A stretch of 64,000 bases of DNA from Jiangella alkaliphila. Lineage in GTDB: Bacteria > Actinomycetota > Actinomycetes > Jiangellales > Jiangellaceae. Made by a program: the position numbers and the translations under genes. The notes beneath the pieces were generated by a model. It was not told where the DNA came from and did not search any database. It worked only from the letters and a program-made list of their open reading frames with translations. The stretch spans positions 5,860,001 through 5,924,000 of the forward strand of contig NZ_LT629791.1 of NCBI RefSeq assembly GCF_900105925.1, given 5' to 3'. Below are positions 51,445 to 60,967 of the stretch, piece by piece; position 1 is the stretch's first letter, and every line of letters starts with the position of its first letter.

Positions 51445-52560
51445 TCAGCGCAGCCCGGTCGGCCGGCGCAGCGCGGTGTCGACGAGACGGTCGACCAGCG
51501 ACGGGTAGTCGATGCCGGTCTTCGCCCACAGCTGCGGGAACATCGACGTGGGCGTGAAGCCCGGCATCGTGTTCAGCTCGTTGACCAGCAGCGACCCGTC
51601 GTCGCGGAGGAAGAAGTCGACCCGGGCGAGACTCTCGCACGACAGCGCCTGGAACGCCTCGATCGACATCAGCCGCACCCGCTCGGCGACGTCGGCCGGC
51701 AGGTCGGCGGGGATGTCGAGGGAGACGTCGTCGCCGGGCAGGTACTTGGCCTCGAAGTCGTACAGCTCGTGGCCGGGGCCGAGGCGGATCTCGCCGACGA
51801 CGCTGGCCTCCGGCTCGCCGCCGCCCTGGCCCTCGAGCACGCCGCACTCGACCTCGCGGCCGGCGACGGCCTCCTCGACCAGCACCTTCGGGTCGTGCTC
51901 GCGGGCGGCCAGGACGGCGGCCTCCAGCTCGGCGGCGTCGCGGGCCTTGCTGACGCCCATGCTCGACCCCGCGCGGGCCGGCTTGACGAAGACCGGCCAG
52001 CCCAGCGTCCGCTCGACCTCGGTGACGACGCGGTCGCGCTGCGGCTCCCAAGCGGACGGACGCACCAGCACGTGCCGGGCGACCGGCAGCCCGGCGCCGG
52101 CCAGCAGCAGCTTCATGACGTGCTTGTCCATGCCGACGGCCGAGGCCAGCACACCGGAGCCGACGTAGCGGACGTCGGCCAGCTCGAGCAGCCCCTGGAT
52201 GGTGCCGTCTTCGCCGTATGGGCCGTGCAGCAGCGGGAACACGACGTCGACGGCGCCCAGCATGCGCGGCACCTCGCCCGGCGACTGCACCGCCAGCTCG
52301 CCCCGCCCCGGCAGCACGACGGTGCCGCCTTCGTCGTCGACGTGCGGCATGCTGTGGCCCTTGATGGCCAGGCGGTCCGGGTCGGCGCTGGTCAGCACCC
52401 AGCGGCCGGTCGTCGTGATGCCGATCGGCAGCACCTCGTAGCGGCGCGGGTCCAGTGCGGCGAGCACTCCCCCAGCGGTGACGCACGAGATCTCGTGCTC
52501 GGAGCTGCGGCCGCCGTAGACGACGGCCACCCTGATGCGGCGGTCCTGCGTGTCGTTCAT
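51445..52560 (-). CDS. ddl: D-alanine--D-alanine ligase
   Basis: 371-residue ATP-grasp enzyme of peptidoglycan synthesis. N-terminal VVYGGRSSEHEISCVTAG (with the catalytic Glu), VFPLLHGPYGEDGTIQGLLE, GMDKHVMKLLL, and C-terminal ARVDFFLRDDGSLLVNELNTMPGFT with the metal ligands. Length is normal. Start ATG 52560. It is 20 bp downstream of gpsA, in the gpsA-ddl order typical for actinobacteria. Confidence 0.96.
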   Translation of the reverse strand: MNDTQDRRIRVAVVYGGRSSEHEISCVTAGGVLAALDPRRYEVLPIGITTTGRWVLTSADPDRLAIKGHSMPHVDDEGGTVVLPGRGELAVQSPGEVPRMLGAVDVVFPLLHGPYGEDGTIQGLLELADVRYVGSGVLASAVGMDKHVMKLLLAGAGLPVARHVLVRPSAWEPQRDRVVTEVERTLGWPVFVKPARAGSSMGVSKARDAAELEAAVLAAREHDPKVLVEEAVAGREVECGVLEGQGGGEPEASVVGEIRLGPGHELYDFEAKYLPGDDVSLDIPADLPADVAERVRLMSIEAFQALSCESLARVDFFLRDDGSLLVNELNTMPGFTPTSMFPQLWAKTGIDYPSLVDRLVDTALRRPTGLR

Positions 52561-52580
52561 CGCGCCGACCCTACCCGTCC

Positions 52581-53588
52581 TCAGTGTCCGTGACGCTCGG
52601 GCTTGGCGGATCGGGACAACAGCGACCCGACCATCTCCGCCGGCGTGAGCTCGCCGCGGACCACGCCGGTGACGTGCTGGACGATGGGCATGTCGACGCC
52701 GTGGCGGCCGGCGAGGTCGAGGATCGACTCGCACGACTTGACCCCTTCGGCGACCTGCCGGGTGCCGGCGACGATCTCGGCGACGGTCATGCCGCCGCCC
52801 AGCTTCTCGCCGAACGAGCGGTTCCGCGACAGCGGCGACATGCAGGTCGCGGCGAGGTCGCCGAGCCCGGCCAGGCCCGAGAACGTGTACGCGTCGGCAC
52901 CCAGCGCCGCGCCCAGCCGCGCGGTCTCGGCCAGCCCGCGGGTGATGACGCTGGCGCGGGCGTTGTCGCCGAACCCGAGCCCGGCGGCGATGCCGACGGC
53001 CAGCGCGATGACGTTCTTGACGGCGCCGCCGAGCTCCGCGCCGACGAGGTCGTGGTTGGTGTACGGGCGGAAGTGCGGCGAGTGGCAGGCCTGCTGGATG
53101 CGCTTGGCAAGGTCGTCGTCGGCGGCCGCGACGACGCTCGCGGCGGGCTGCCGCTGGGCGATCTCGCGGGCGAGGTTGGGCCCGGAGACGGCGGCGATGC
53201 GGGCCGGGCCGGCGCCGGTGACGTCGTCGATGACCTCGCTCATCCGCTTCGCCGTGCCGAGCTCGACCCCCTTCATCAGGCTGACCAGCGACGCCGACGA
53301 CGGCAGCTCCGGCGCCCACGCGGACAGGTTCTCCCGCAGCGACTGCGACGGCACCGCCAGCACGACGAGGTCGGCCTCGTGCGCGGCCTCACCGGGGTCG
53401 TGCGTGGCCCGGATGACCGGCGGCAGCGCGACGCCGGGCAGGTAGTCGGGGTTGGTGTGGGTGGCGTTGATGGCGTCGCACAGCTCCGGCCGTCGGCCCC
53501 AGATGGTGACGTCGGCGCCGGCGTCGGCGAGCACGAGCGCGAACGCCGTCCCCCACGAGCCGGCGCCGAAGACGGCGGCGCGGGTCAC
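52581..53588 (-). CDS. gpsA: Glycerol-3-phosphate dehydrogenase [NAD(P)+]
   Basis: 335 residues. Rossmann motif VFGAGSWGTAFALVLADAGA, NPDYLPGVALP, SLMKGVE, and catalytic Lys in ELGGAVKNVIALAVGIAAGL. It makes sn-glycerol 3-phosphate for phospholipids. GTG 53588 overlaps the plsC stop (GTGA), so the next enzyme of the pathway is translated together with it. Confidence 0.97.
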   Translation of the reverse strand: MTRAAVFGAGSWGTAFALVLADAGADVTIWGRRPELCDAINATHTNPDYLPGVALPPVIRATHDPGEAAHEADLVVLAVPSQSLRENLSAWAPELPSSASLVSLMKGVELGTAKRMSEVIDDVTGAGPARIAAVSGPNLAREIAQRQPAASVVAAADDDLAKRIQQACHSPHFRPYTNHDLVGAELGGAVKNVIALAVGIAAGLGFGDNARASVITRGLAETARLGAALGADAYTFSGLAGLGDLAATCMSPLSRNRSFGEKLGGGMTVAEIVAGTRQVAEGVKSCESILDLAGRHGVDMPIVQHVTGVVRGELTPAEMVGSLLSRSAKPERHGH

Positions 53589-54358
53589 GGCTGCTCCTCC
53601 GGCTGCTGCTTCGGGTCGCCGACCGGCGGCAGCCCGACCGCCTTCGGGTCAAACCGCTCGGCCGGCGCGATCTCGCCGCGGATCTGCGCCAGCTGCGCGG
53701 TGATGGCGGCCATGATGCGGTCGGTGGCGATGCGCAGGACGGTGGAGTCGACCGGCCGGCCGCGCAGGTCGTCGAGCGGGATCGGCGGGCCCGCGGTGAC
53801 GTACATGGTCTTGCGCGGCAGCAGCCGGATGCGCTTGGAGTACGGCGCCAGCACGTGGTTGGCGCCCCACTGCGCGACGGGGATGACGTCGCAGCCGGTC
53901 TCCAGCGCGACCCGGGCGGCGCCGGTCTTGCCGACCATCGGCCACAGCTCGGGGTCGCGCGAGATGGTGCCCTCGGGATAGATGGCGACGAGCTGACCGG
54001 CCGCGACGGCGGCGACGGCGGCGCGGTAGGCGTGCGTGGCGTCGCGCGACTCGCGGTAGACGGGGATCTGCCCGGCGGCCGTGATGAGCCGGCCGAAGAC
54101 CGGGACCCGGAACACGCCGGCCTTGGCGAGGTACCGGGTGGCGCGGCCGTTGTCGTACAGGAAGTGCGCGAACGTCAGCGGGTCGAAGTGCGAGATGTGG
54201 TTGCCCGCGACGATCACCCCGGTGCCGGCCGGTGGAATGTACTCGCCGCCGCGCCAGTTCTGCCGGGTGAACGCCATGAGGAACGGACGGACCAGGCCCG
54301 CGATGAACCTGAACGCGAACCCCATCGCGGCCCGCGCGTCCGCACTCGGTCCCGCCAC
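53585..54358 (-). CDS. plsC: 1-acyl-sn-glycerol-3-phosphate acyltransferase
   Basis: 257 residues. Catalytic NHISHFDPLTF (HX4D) and substrate motif AIYPEGTISRD; GQIPVYRESRD before them. N-terminal hydrophobic stretch suggests membrane association. It acylates lysophosphatidate to phosphatidate. GGAGGGAGA lies 5-6 nt before GTG 54358. Upstream of gpsA and divergent from cofC. Confidence 0.93.
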   Translation of the reverse strand: MAGPSADARAAMGFAFRFIAGLVRPFLMAFTRQNWRGGEYIPPAGTGVIVAGNHISHFDPLTFAHFLYDNGRATRYLAKAGVFRVPVFGRLITAAGQIPVYRESRDATHAYRAAVAAVAAGQLVAIYPEGTISRDPELWPMVGKTGAARVALETGCDVIPVAQWGANHVLAPYSKRIRLLPRKTMYVTAGPPIPLDDLRGRPVDSTVLRIATDRIMAAITAQLAQIRGEIAPAERFDPKAVGLPPVGDPKQQPEEQP

Positions 54359-54472
54359 CTATTTCTCCCTCCACCCACGTGAATGCCCGCAGACAGTGTC
54401 GCTCCCCCGGGCCACGCACGTCGAACCGGCCACCGGCGCGCCGCGCGTGCCGATGCGCCAGACTGGATCCCG

Positions 54473-55144
54473 ATGACGACACCGCAGCTCTGGACGGTCG
54501 TGATTCCCGTCAAGCGACCCGAGCACGCCAAGACCCGCCTGGCCGACGCCGTCGGCGACGCGCGCCCGCGGTTCGCGCGCGCGTTCGCCGCCGACACCGT
54601 CCAGGCCGCGCTGGAATGCTCGTCTGTCGAGCGGGTGATCGTCGTGACCGACGACGACGCCGCGGCCGACGAGGCGCGGTCGTTGGGCGCCGAGGTCGTG
54701 GCCGACACCCCCGACGCCGGGCTGAACGCGGCGCTGCGGCACGGCGCCGAGTCGGCGCGGGCCGAGGACGGCGGGGACGTCGGCGACGACGGGGGCGACG
54801 CCGTCGCCGTCGCCTCGCTCTCCGCCGACCTGCCCGCGCTGCGCCCGGCCGAGCTGGCCCGGGTGCTGGCCGCGGCCGCCGAGCACCCGCAGTCGTTCGT
54901 CGCCGACGCGGCCGGTATAGGGACGACCAGCTACGCCGCCGGCCCGGGCGCCCCGTTCGAGCCGGCCTTCGGCGGACGGTCGCGTGCGGCGCACCGGCTG
55001 GCCGGGGCCGTCGAGCTGGAGCTGGACGCCATCGCGTCGGTCCGCCGCGACGTCGACACCGCCGTCGACCTCTGGGACGCCCGCCGCCTCGGCGTCGGCC
55101 CCCGCACGGCCGCCCTGCTCGCCGAGCTGGACGTCGCCCTCTAG
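54473..55144 (+). CDS. cofC: 2-phospho-L-lactate (or phosphoenolpyruvate) guanylyltransferase
   Basis: 223-residue nucleotidyltransferase of coenzyme F420 synthesis. N-terminal WTVVIPVKRPEHAKTRLADA and ASLSADLPALRPAELARVLA fit CofC/FbiD. In actinobacteria the substrate is probably phosphoenolpyruvate. An acidic insertion RAEDGGDVGDDGGDAV before the active-site strand is longer than usual. Its position next to plsC-gpsA-ddl is typical. CAGACT 8 nt before ATG 54473 may be a -10 box. Confidence 0.9.
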   Translation: MTTPQLWTVVIPVKRPEHAKTRLADAVGDARPRFARAFAADTVQAALECSSVERVIVVTDDDAAADEARSLGAEVVADTPDAGLNAALRHGAESARAEDGGDVGDDGGDAVAVASLSADLPALRPAELARVLAAAAEHPQSFVADAAGIGTTSYAAGPGAPFEPAFGGRSRAAHRLAGAVELELDAIASVRRDVDTAVDLWDARRLGVGPRTAALLAELDVAL

Positions 55145-55154
55145 GTCTAGGGCC

Positions 55155-56162
55155 TCAGAAGCGGTCCAGGCGGCAGCCCGCCAGCAGCGGCTCGGCGGCG
55201 CCGTCGACCAGCTCGCGCGCGACCAGGCGGCCCACGGCCGCGGCGAGCGTGATCGCGGGGTGCATGACCGCCAGGTAGAGGCCGGGCACGTCGGCGACCG
55301 GGCCGACGATCGGCACGCTGTCGGCCGGCATCGGGCGGGCGCTGACCCGGCTGCTGAGCAGTTCGACGTCCGCGGCGCCGCGGAAGGTGGACCGGACGGC
55401 GGCCAGCGTCCGTTCGGGCGAGTCCGCGGCGGCGATCAGCTGGTCCGCGGCGATCTGCCGGAGATCGAAGTCCTGCGTGTTGACCAGGGTGCGGACCAGA
55501 CCTGCCGGTGCGCTGAACCGGAAGAGCGTCGCCGGCGACGGGCCGACCGGGACGCGTACGCCCGCCGACGCGCCTAGCGCGGCCGTCGCCACCCCGGCCG
55601 CGAGCACCACGGTCGCTGCGGAGAGCGGTCCCGCGGCCGTCTCGACCCCGTCGACCCGGCCCGCGGCGTCGCGGCGGACCGCGGTCACCGGGGTGTCCGG
55701 ACGGACCTGGGCGCCGTGGGCGCGGGCCCCCTCGACCAGCCGCTCGGTCACGCCCACCGGGTCGACGGCGCCGTCGCCGGGTGCCCAGACGGCCCACTCC
55801 GGGGGCTGCGCCACGTTGGGCTCGAGCGTCGCCACGGTGGCCGCGTCGACGATCTCCTGCCCAGGCCCCGCCGCCGGCGCGCCGTCCGTCGTGCCCCATG
55901 ACAGCGAGCCGGACCAGGTCACCGGGAGTCCCGGCAGCTCGGCCTCGAGCCGGTGGTACTCGTCGACCGCGCTCGCCCGCAGCGCGCCGGCCGGGCCGGT
56001 GCGGACGCCGGACGATCCGATCCAGGCGAACGAGCCCGCCGTCACACCAGCGCCCGGCCGCGCGGCGTCGACGAGCGTCACGACGGCACCGGCCCGGGCG
56101 GCGTGATAAGCCACCGATGCGCCGACGATGCCGGCGCCGACGACCACCAGGTCGCCGCTCAC
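55155..56162 (-). CDS. FAD-dependent amine/amino acid oxidoreductase (DAO family)
   Basis: 335 residues. N-terminal dinucleotide motif LVVVGAGIVGASVAYHAARA and the second FAD-contact TVVLAAGVATAALG; the C-terminus VPIVGPVADVPGLYLAVMHP is typical for D-amino acid oxidase/glycine oxidase-type proteins. GTG 56162 is the best start; no strong ribosome site is seen. Convergent with cofC (10-bp gap). Substrate unknown. Confidence 0.88.
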   Translation of the reverse strand: MSGDLVVVGAGIVGASVAYHAARAGAVVTLVDAARPGAGVTAGSFAWIGSSGVRTGPAGALRASAVDEYHRLEAELPGLPVTWSGSLSWGTTDGAPAAGPGQEIVDAATVATLEPNVAQPPEWAVWAPGDGAVDPVGVTERLVEGARAHGAQVRPDTPVTAVRRDAAGRVDGVETAAGPLSAATVVLAAGVATAALGASAGVRVPVGPSPATLFRFSAPAGLVRTLVNTQDFDLRQIAADQLIAAADSPERTLAAVRSTFRGAADVELLSSRVSARPMPADSVPIVGPVADVPGLYLAVMHPAITLAAAVGRLVARELVDGAAEPLLAGCRLDRF

Positions 56163-56303
56163 CACTGGCTCGCCGGGAGGGGCAGGTCGGTCCTGATGGG
56201 TCGCATGGTCACCCGCAGCACTGTGCCGTAGGGCCGGGCCCAGCGACAAGCCAGGCGGTGGCCTCGTGGCCGCCGCCCGGCTCGTGTCGTCCGGTGACCC
56301 GGG

Positions 56304-57275
56304 TCAGCCCTGGGTCGACGGCGGCGTGGTGGTGCCCGGCGCCGACGTCGTGGCCGGCCGCACCGGCGTGGCCGCGGCCCGCTTGGCCGGCGTGGCCGTC
56401 GTCTTCTTGGCGGCCGTCGCGGTGCCGGCGGCCGGTGCGGCGGTCTTCTTCGCCGCCGTGGCCGTGGTCTTCCGGGCGGTCGTGGTCTTCTTCGCCGCCG
56501 TGGCCGGCGCGGCGGTCTTCCGCGCGGCGGTCGTCGTCTTCTTCGCCGCCGCCGTCGACGAGGTCGTCTTCTTCGCGGCGGTGGTGGTCTTCTTGGCGGC
56601 CGGGGCGGCCGTCTTGCGGGCGGCGGTCGCCGTCTTCTTCGCGGCCGTGGCCGACGTCGCCGTCTTCTTCGCCGGCGTGGCGGTCTTCCGCGCCGCGGTC
56701 GTGGTCTTCTTGGCGGCCGGGGCGGCCGTCTTCCGGGCCGACGGCGCCGCCGTCTTCCGGGCCGACGGCGCGGCCGTCTTCTTGGCCGCGGCGGACGTCG
56801 TGGTCTTGCGGGCCGGACCGGCCGCCTTCTTCGGCGCCGCCGGGCGGCTGGCCGGAACCTTGCGCGCCGTCGAGGCCGTCTTCTTCGCGGGCGCGGCGTC
56901 GTCGCCGCGGACCGCGTCGGCCACCTGCTTGGCCGCGCTCGACACCGAGCGGCTCGCGGACTCGGCCACCGCGGCGGCCTGAGCCGGCACCAGCGACAGC
57001 GACTCCCGGACCCGGGTGCTCGCCTTCTTCACGCCGGCGACGACGTCCTTCAGCTCGTCGGCCGCGCTGAACGTCGGCACCTCGCGCTTGGACTTCTTCT
57101 TGGCGGTCTTGTCCTTGTCGCGGTCGAAGACGCCCAGCCCCTTCACCGCGACCTTCTCACCCGCGGCCAGCGATCGCTGGATGCCCTCGACGACGGAGTC
57201 GAGCGCGTGCTGCGCCACCTCGCGGTTGCCGTCGAAACCGTCGGCAATGCGGTCGATCAGTTTCTTCTTCCCCAC
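56304..57275 (-). CDS. HU-type nucleoid protein with long Lys/Ala/Pro tail and shortened DNA-binding arm
   Basis: 323 residues. The N-terminal ~85 residues have the HU fold pattern (LIDRIADGFDGNREVAQHAL, GEKVAVKGLGVFDRDKDK, KREVPTFSAADELKDVVAGV), but the usual arm with the intercalating Asn-Pro-x-Thr-Gly is replaced by the short KDKTAKKKSKREVP. A linker follows, then ~200 residues of repeats such as AAKKTTTAARKTA, resembling mycobacterial HupB or Streptomyces HupS and histone H1. GAGGAG lies 5-6 nt before GTG 57275. The gene is repeat-rich, so length may vary between strains. Confidence 0.88.
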   Translation of the reverse strand: MGKKKLIDRIADGFDGNREVAQHALDSVVEGIQRSLAAGEKVAVKGLGVFDRDKDKTAKKKSKREVPTFSAADELKDVVAGVKKASTRVRESLSLVPAQAAAVAESASRSVSSAAKQVADAVRGDDAAPAKKTASTARKVPASRPAAPKKAAGPARKTTTSAAAKKTAAPSARKTAAPSARKTAAPAAKKTTTAARKTATPAKKTATSATAAKKTATAARKTAAPAAKKTTTAAKKTTSSTAAAKKTTTAARKTAAPATAAKKTTTARKTTATAAKKTAAPAAGTATAAKKTTATPAKRAAATPVRPATTSAPGTTTPPSTQG

Positions 57276-57405
57276 CGTTGCTCCTCAGCCGTCTCGCCCG
57301 GCGGGCGAGTTCTCGTCACCCACCATAGACGGCGGACGGCGAGGAGTCCGGTAAGTGGCTGCTAGGACAACGCCGGATGAACGACGCAGGTCCGGACGAA
57401 CTCGA

Positions 57406-57996
57406 TCAGACCAGTGTCCTCGGCTTGTGTGACGGACGGCCCGCTTCGAAGTCGTCGACGGCGTCGGTGTGGCGCAGCGTGAGGCCGATGTCGTCGAGCC
57501 CCTCCATCAGCCGCCAGCGGGTGTAGTCGTCGACCTGCATGGGCGCGACGATCTCGCCGCACGTGACGACGCGCTGGTCCAGATCGACGGTCACCTCGGT
57601 GCCGGGCGCGTTCTCGAGCGTCTTCCAGATCAGCTCGATGTCGTCCTGGCTGAGCTCGCCGGTGAGCAGGCCCTGCTTGCCGGAGTTGCCACGGAAGATG
57701 TCGGCGAACCGCGACGACAGCACCGCCTTGAAGCCGTAGTCCTTGAGCGCCCAGACGGCGTGCTCGCGCGACGAGCCGGTGCCGAAGTCGGCGCCGGCGA
57801 CGAGCACCGAGCCCGCCGCGAACGCCGGGTTGTTCAGCACGAACGTCTCGTCGCCGCGCCACGCCGCGAACAGGCCGTCCTCGAAGCCGGTGCGGGTGAC
57901 CCGCTTGAGGTAGACCGCCGGGATGATCTGGTCGGTGTCGACGTTGCTGCGCCGCAGCGGGACACCGACGCCGGTGTGCCGGATGAACTTCTCCAT
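57406..57996 (-). CDS. leuD: 3-isopropylmalate dehydratase small subunit
   Basis: 196 residues. [20 protein letters not shown] and [20 protein letters not shown], the swivelling domain of the aconitase family. It forms the leucine-pathway isomerase with LeuC, which is encoded 9 bp upstream. C-terminus is normal. Confidence 0.97.
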   Translation of the reverse strand: MEKFIRHTGVGVPLRRSNVDTDQIIPAVYLKRVTRTGFEDGLFAAWRGDETFVLNNPAFAAGSVLVAGADFGTGSSREHAVWALKDYGFKAVLSSRFADIFRGNSGKQGLLTGELSQDDIELIWKTLENAPGTEVTVDLDQRVVTCGEIVAPMQVDDYTRWRLMEGLDDIGLTLRHTDAVDDFEAGRPSHKPRTLV

Positions 57997-58005
57997 GAAT
58001 GTCTC

Positions 58006-59415
58006 CTACGAAGCCGGCTCGAGGTCGGCGGGCGACGACAGCGTGCCGCGCACGCTCGTCGCCGCGGCCACGAGCGGGCTGACCAGGTGGGTGCGGCCGC
58101 CCTTGCCCTGACGGCCCTCGAAGTTGCGGTTCGACGTCGACGCGCTGCGCTCGCCCGGCGCCAGCTGGTCGGGGTTCATGCCCAGGCACATCGAACAGCC
58201 GGCGTGGCGCCACTCGGCGCCGAACTCGGTGAAGACCTGGTCCAGGCCCTCCTGCTCGGCCTGCAAGCGGACCCGCGCCGAACCGGGGACGACGAGCACG
58301 CGGACGGTGTCGGCCTTCTTCCGGCCCTTGACGACGGCGGCCGCGGCGCGCAGGTCCTCGATGCGGCCGTTGGTGCACGACCCGATGAAGACGGTGTCGA
58401 CGGCGATGTCGCGCAGCGGGGTGCCGGCCTCGAGCGCCATGTACTCCAGCGCCCGGCGCGCGGCCGCCTTGTCGGACTCGTCGGCGAAGCTGTCCGGGTC
58501 GGGGACAGACGCCGACAGCGGCAGCCCCTGCCCCGGGTTGGTGCCCCAGGTGACGAACGGCTCGAGCGCGTCGGCGTCGATGCTCACCTCGACGTCGAAC
58601 TCGGCGTCGTCGTCGGTGTAGAGCGTGCGCCAGTACTCCAGCGCGGCGTCCCACTCCTTGCCCTGCGGCGCGTGCGGGCGGCCGTCGATGTAGGCGAACG
58701 TCGTGTCGTCGGGCGCGATCATGCCGGCGCGCGCCCCGGCCTCGATGGACATGTTGCAGATCGTCATCCGCGCTTCCATCGACAGCGCGCGGATGGCCTC
58801 GCCGCGGTACTCCAGGACGTAGCCCTGACCGCCGCCGGTGCCGATCTTCGCGATGACCGCGAGGATGATGTCCTTCGCCGTCACGCCCGGCCTCAGCGTG
58901 CCCTCGACATTGATCGCCATCGTCTTGAACGGCCGCAGCGGCAGCGTCTGGGTGGCGAGCACGTGCTCGACCTCAGAGGTGCCGATGCCGAACGCCAGTG
59001 CGCCGAACGCCCCGTGCGTCGAGGTGTGCGAGTCGCCGCAGACCACCGTCAGGCCCGGCTGCGTCAGGCCCAGCTGCGGGCCGACGACGTGCACGATGCC
59101 CTGCTCGGCGTCGCCGAGCGAGTGCAGCCGCACCCCGAACTCCGCACAGTTGCGCCGCAGCGTCTCGATCTGCGTGCGGCTGGTGAGGTCGGCGATCGGC
59201 TTGTCGATGTCGACGGTCGGGGTGTTGTGGTCCTCGGTGGCGAGCGTGAGGTCCGGGCGGCGAACCGGGCGGCCGGCCAGTCTCAAGCCGTCGAAGGCTT
59301 GCGGACTGGTCACTTCGTGGACAAGATGAAGATCGATGTAGAGGAGGTCGGGCTCACCCTCGGCTCGACGCACGACATGTGCGTCCCACACCTTCTCCGC
59401 CAGGGTCTTGCCCAT
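58006..59415 (-). CDS. leuC: 3-isopropylmalate dehydratase large subunit
   Basis: 469 residues. The 4Fe-4S ligands are visible in [14 protein letters not shown] and [32 protein letters not shown] is the family signature. It interconverts 2- and 3-isopropylmalate. ATG 59415 has GGAG 6 nt upstream. It is divergent from an IclR-type regulator with 82 bp between. Confidence 0.97.
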   Translation of the reverse strand: MGKTLAEKVWDAHVVRRAEGEPDLLYIDLHLVHEVTSPQAFDGLRLAGRPVRRPDLTLATEDHNTPTVDIDKPIADLTSRTQIETLRRNCAEFGVRLHSLGDAEQGIVHVVGPQLGLTQPGLTVVCGDSHTSTHGAFGALAFGIGTSEVEHVLATQTLPLRPFKTMAINVEGTLRPGVTAKDIILAVIAKIGTGGGQGYVLEYRGEAIRALSMEARMTICNMSIEAGARAGMIAPDDTTFAYIDGRPHAPQGKEWDAALEYWRTLYTDDDAEFDVEVSIDADALEPFVTWGTNPGQGLPLSASVPDPDSFADESDKAAARRALEYMALEAGTPLRDIAVDTVFIGSCTNGRIEDLRAAAAVVKGRKKADTVRVLVVPGSARVRLQAEQEGLDQVFTEFGAEWRHAGCSMCLGMNPDQLAPGERSASTSNRNFEGRQGKGGRTHLVSPLVAAATSVRGTLSSPADLEPAS

Positions 59416-59461
59416 CACCTGCTCCGTTCGTCAGTCGCATGATTCAGTGGATACACACCAC

Positions 59462-59491
59462 TTGCGATCTCGCATGTTGAGATGGCAATAT
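59462..59491 (+). promoter_or_regulatory. Leaderless promoter of the IclR gene with an inner palindrome
   Basis: TTGCGA (59462-59467), 18-bp spacer, CAATAT (59486-59491), 6 nt to ATG 59498. Within the spacer lies ATCTC-n7-GAGAT (59467-59483), a candidate regulator site in the 82-bp divergent region with leuC. Confidence 0.45.
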
Positions 59492-59497
59492 CGAGTC

Positions 59498-60220
59498 ATG
59501 GACAACTCTAGCGGAGTCGGCGTTCTAGACAAGGCCGCACTCGTCCTGTCCGCCCTCGAGGCCGGCCCGGCGACCCTGGCCAACCTCGTCGCGTCGACAG
59601 GACTGGCCCGCCCGACGGCCCACCGTCTCGCCGTCGCGCTGGAGCACCACCGGCTCGTCTCCCGCGATCTGCACGGCCGGTTCGTGCTCGGTCCACGGCT
59701 GGGCGAGTTGGCCACGGCGGCCGGCGAGGACCGCCTGCTGGCCGCCGCCGGCCCCGTCCTGGCCCGGCTCCGCGAGGCGACCGGCGAGAGCACGCAGTTG
59801 TTCCGCCGCCAGGGCGACCAGCGCATCTGCGTCGCCGCCGCCGAGCGGCCCAGCGGCCTGCGCGACACCATCCCCGTCGGCGCCACCGTCACCATGCTGG
59901 CCGGGTCCGCCGCCCAGGTGCTGCTGGCCTGGGAAGAGCCCGAACGCATGCACCGCGGCCTGCAGGGCGCCCGGTTCACCGCCACCATGCTGGCCGCCGT
60001 CCGCCGCCGCGGCTGGGCGCAGAGCGTCGGCGAGCGCGAGCCCGGCGTCGCCTCGGTGTCCGCACCCATCCGCTCGTCCAGCGGCCGCGTCGTCGCCGCC
60101 GTCTCCGTCTCCGGGCCGATCGAGCGGCTCACCCGGCAGCCCGGCCGGGTGCACGCGCCCGCCGTCCTGGCCGCCGCCGAGCACCTCACCGGCGTGCTGC
60201 GCAGCGCCGAGGACGGCTGA
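59498..60220 (+). CDS. ndgR: IclR-family regulator (NdgR/LtbR-like)
   Basis: 240 residues. Winged helix ATLANLVASTGLARPTAHRL then ALEHHRLVSRD, and an IclR effector domain (PVLARLREATGESTQLFRRQ, GASV-like SVSAPIRSSSGRVVAAVSVS). In Streptomyces NdgR and in Corynebacterium LtbR lie divergent from leuCD and control leucine (and further amino-acid) genes. The same arrangement here supports the call. ATG 59498 is chosen by the -10 box 6 nt upstream. Confidence 0.88.
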   Translation: MDNSSGVGVLDKAALVLSALEAGPATLANLVASTGLARPTAHRLAVALEHHRLVSRDLHGRFVLGPRLGELATAAGEDRLLAAAGPVLARLREATGESTQLFRRQGDQRICVAAAERPSGLRDTIPVGATVTMLAGSAAQVLLAWEEPERMHRGLQGARFTATMLAAVRRRGWAQSVGEREPGVASVSAPIRSSSGRVVAAVSVSGPIERLTRQPGRVHAPAVLAAAEHLTGVLRSAEDG

Positions 60221-60293
60221 ATCGTTTCTTCTCCGGCCCCCGTCGGCCAGGAGTTCCGAATCGGAGGGTTGACGCCAGAACGAGCCCCGACGC

Positions 60294-60911
60294 TCAGCCG
60301 GTTGCGGCGGGGTCCACGGGATGTCCGCGGTGCCGCCGGTAGTGGCTGCGCTGGCGCGACCGGTTGCCGCAGTCGGCCGGGTCGCACCAGCGGCGGCTGT
60401 GGTTGCGGGTGGTGTCGAGGAAGACCCACCGGCACTCGTCGCAGGCGGTGACGCGGCCGAGCGAGGGCGCCGAGGTGAGCAGGGCGGCCGCGTCCAGGGC
60501 CAGCGTGCCGAGCAACGACGGTGCGCGGCCGGCCCAGTGGGCGGCCGGCGCGCCCTCGGCGAAGACCAGGCGGCGGCCGGCCCGGGCGCCGGCGGCCAGC
60601 GTGCCGATCCGCTCGACGTCCGCGGCCCGCGGCGTGCCGCCGTCGGCGACCGCCAGGAACACCCGGGCGAGCAGTTCGCGCAGGTCGCGCAGGCTGGCGG
60701 CGTCGGCTGTGTCGGCGGCGACCTCGAGTCCGGCCGCCCGCGCCCAGGCCGCGACGTTCGAGGCCGGCCGCAGCCAGTCGTGCTCCCGGGCGGTGCCGCG
60801 ATAGCTGACCAGGTTGGCGAAGTCGAGCGCGGGCGAGCCGCCGATGAGCTTGTACGTCCCGGCGTACGGGCCCGGGTCGAGGGCGACCGCGTCGGCCACC
60901 GGCACCTCCAT
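60294..60911 (-). CDS. CGNR zinc-finger (ABATE-domain) regulator
   Basis: 205 residues. N-terminal ABATE domain (YKLIGGSPALDFANLVSYRG, DWLRPASNVAAWARAAGLEV) and C-terminal CGNR finger CDECRWVFLDTTRNHSRRWC followed by CGNRSRQRSHYRRH. Stress-type DNA-binding proteins of this kind often sit divergent from the gene they control, here the EamA exporter, 56 bp apart. The start is uncertain: ATG 60911, or further in-frame starts at 60932 and 60938. Confidence 0.88.
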   Translation of the reverse strand: MEVPVADAVALDPGPYAGTYKLIGGSPALDFANLVSYRGTAREHDWLRPASNVAAWARAAGLEVAADTADAASLRDLRELLARVFLAVADGGTPRAADVERIGTLAAGARAGRRLVFAEGAPAAHWAGRAPSLLGTLALDAAALLTSAPSLGRVTACDECRWVFLDTTRNHSRRWCDPADCGNRSRQRSHYRRHRGHPVDPAATG

Positions 60912-60967
60912 ACCTAACGGTCTATTTGACATTGACACGTTAGCAGGCGCGGTGGTTGGGTGACGGC

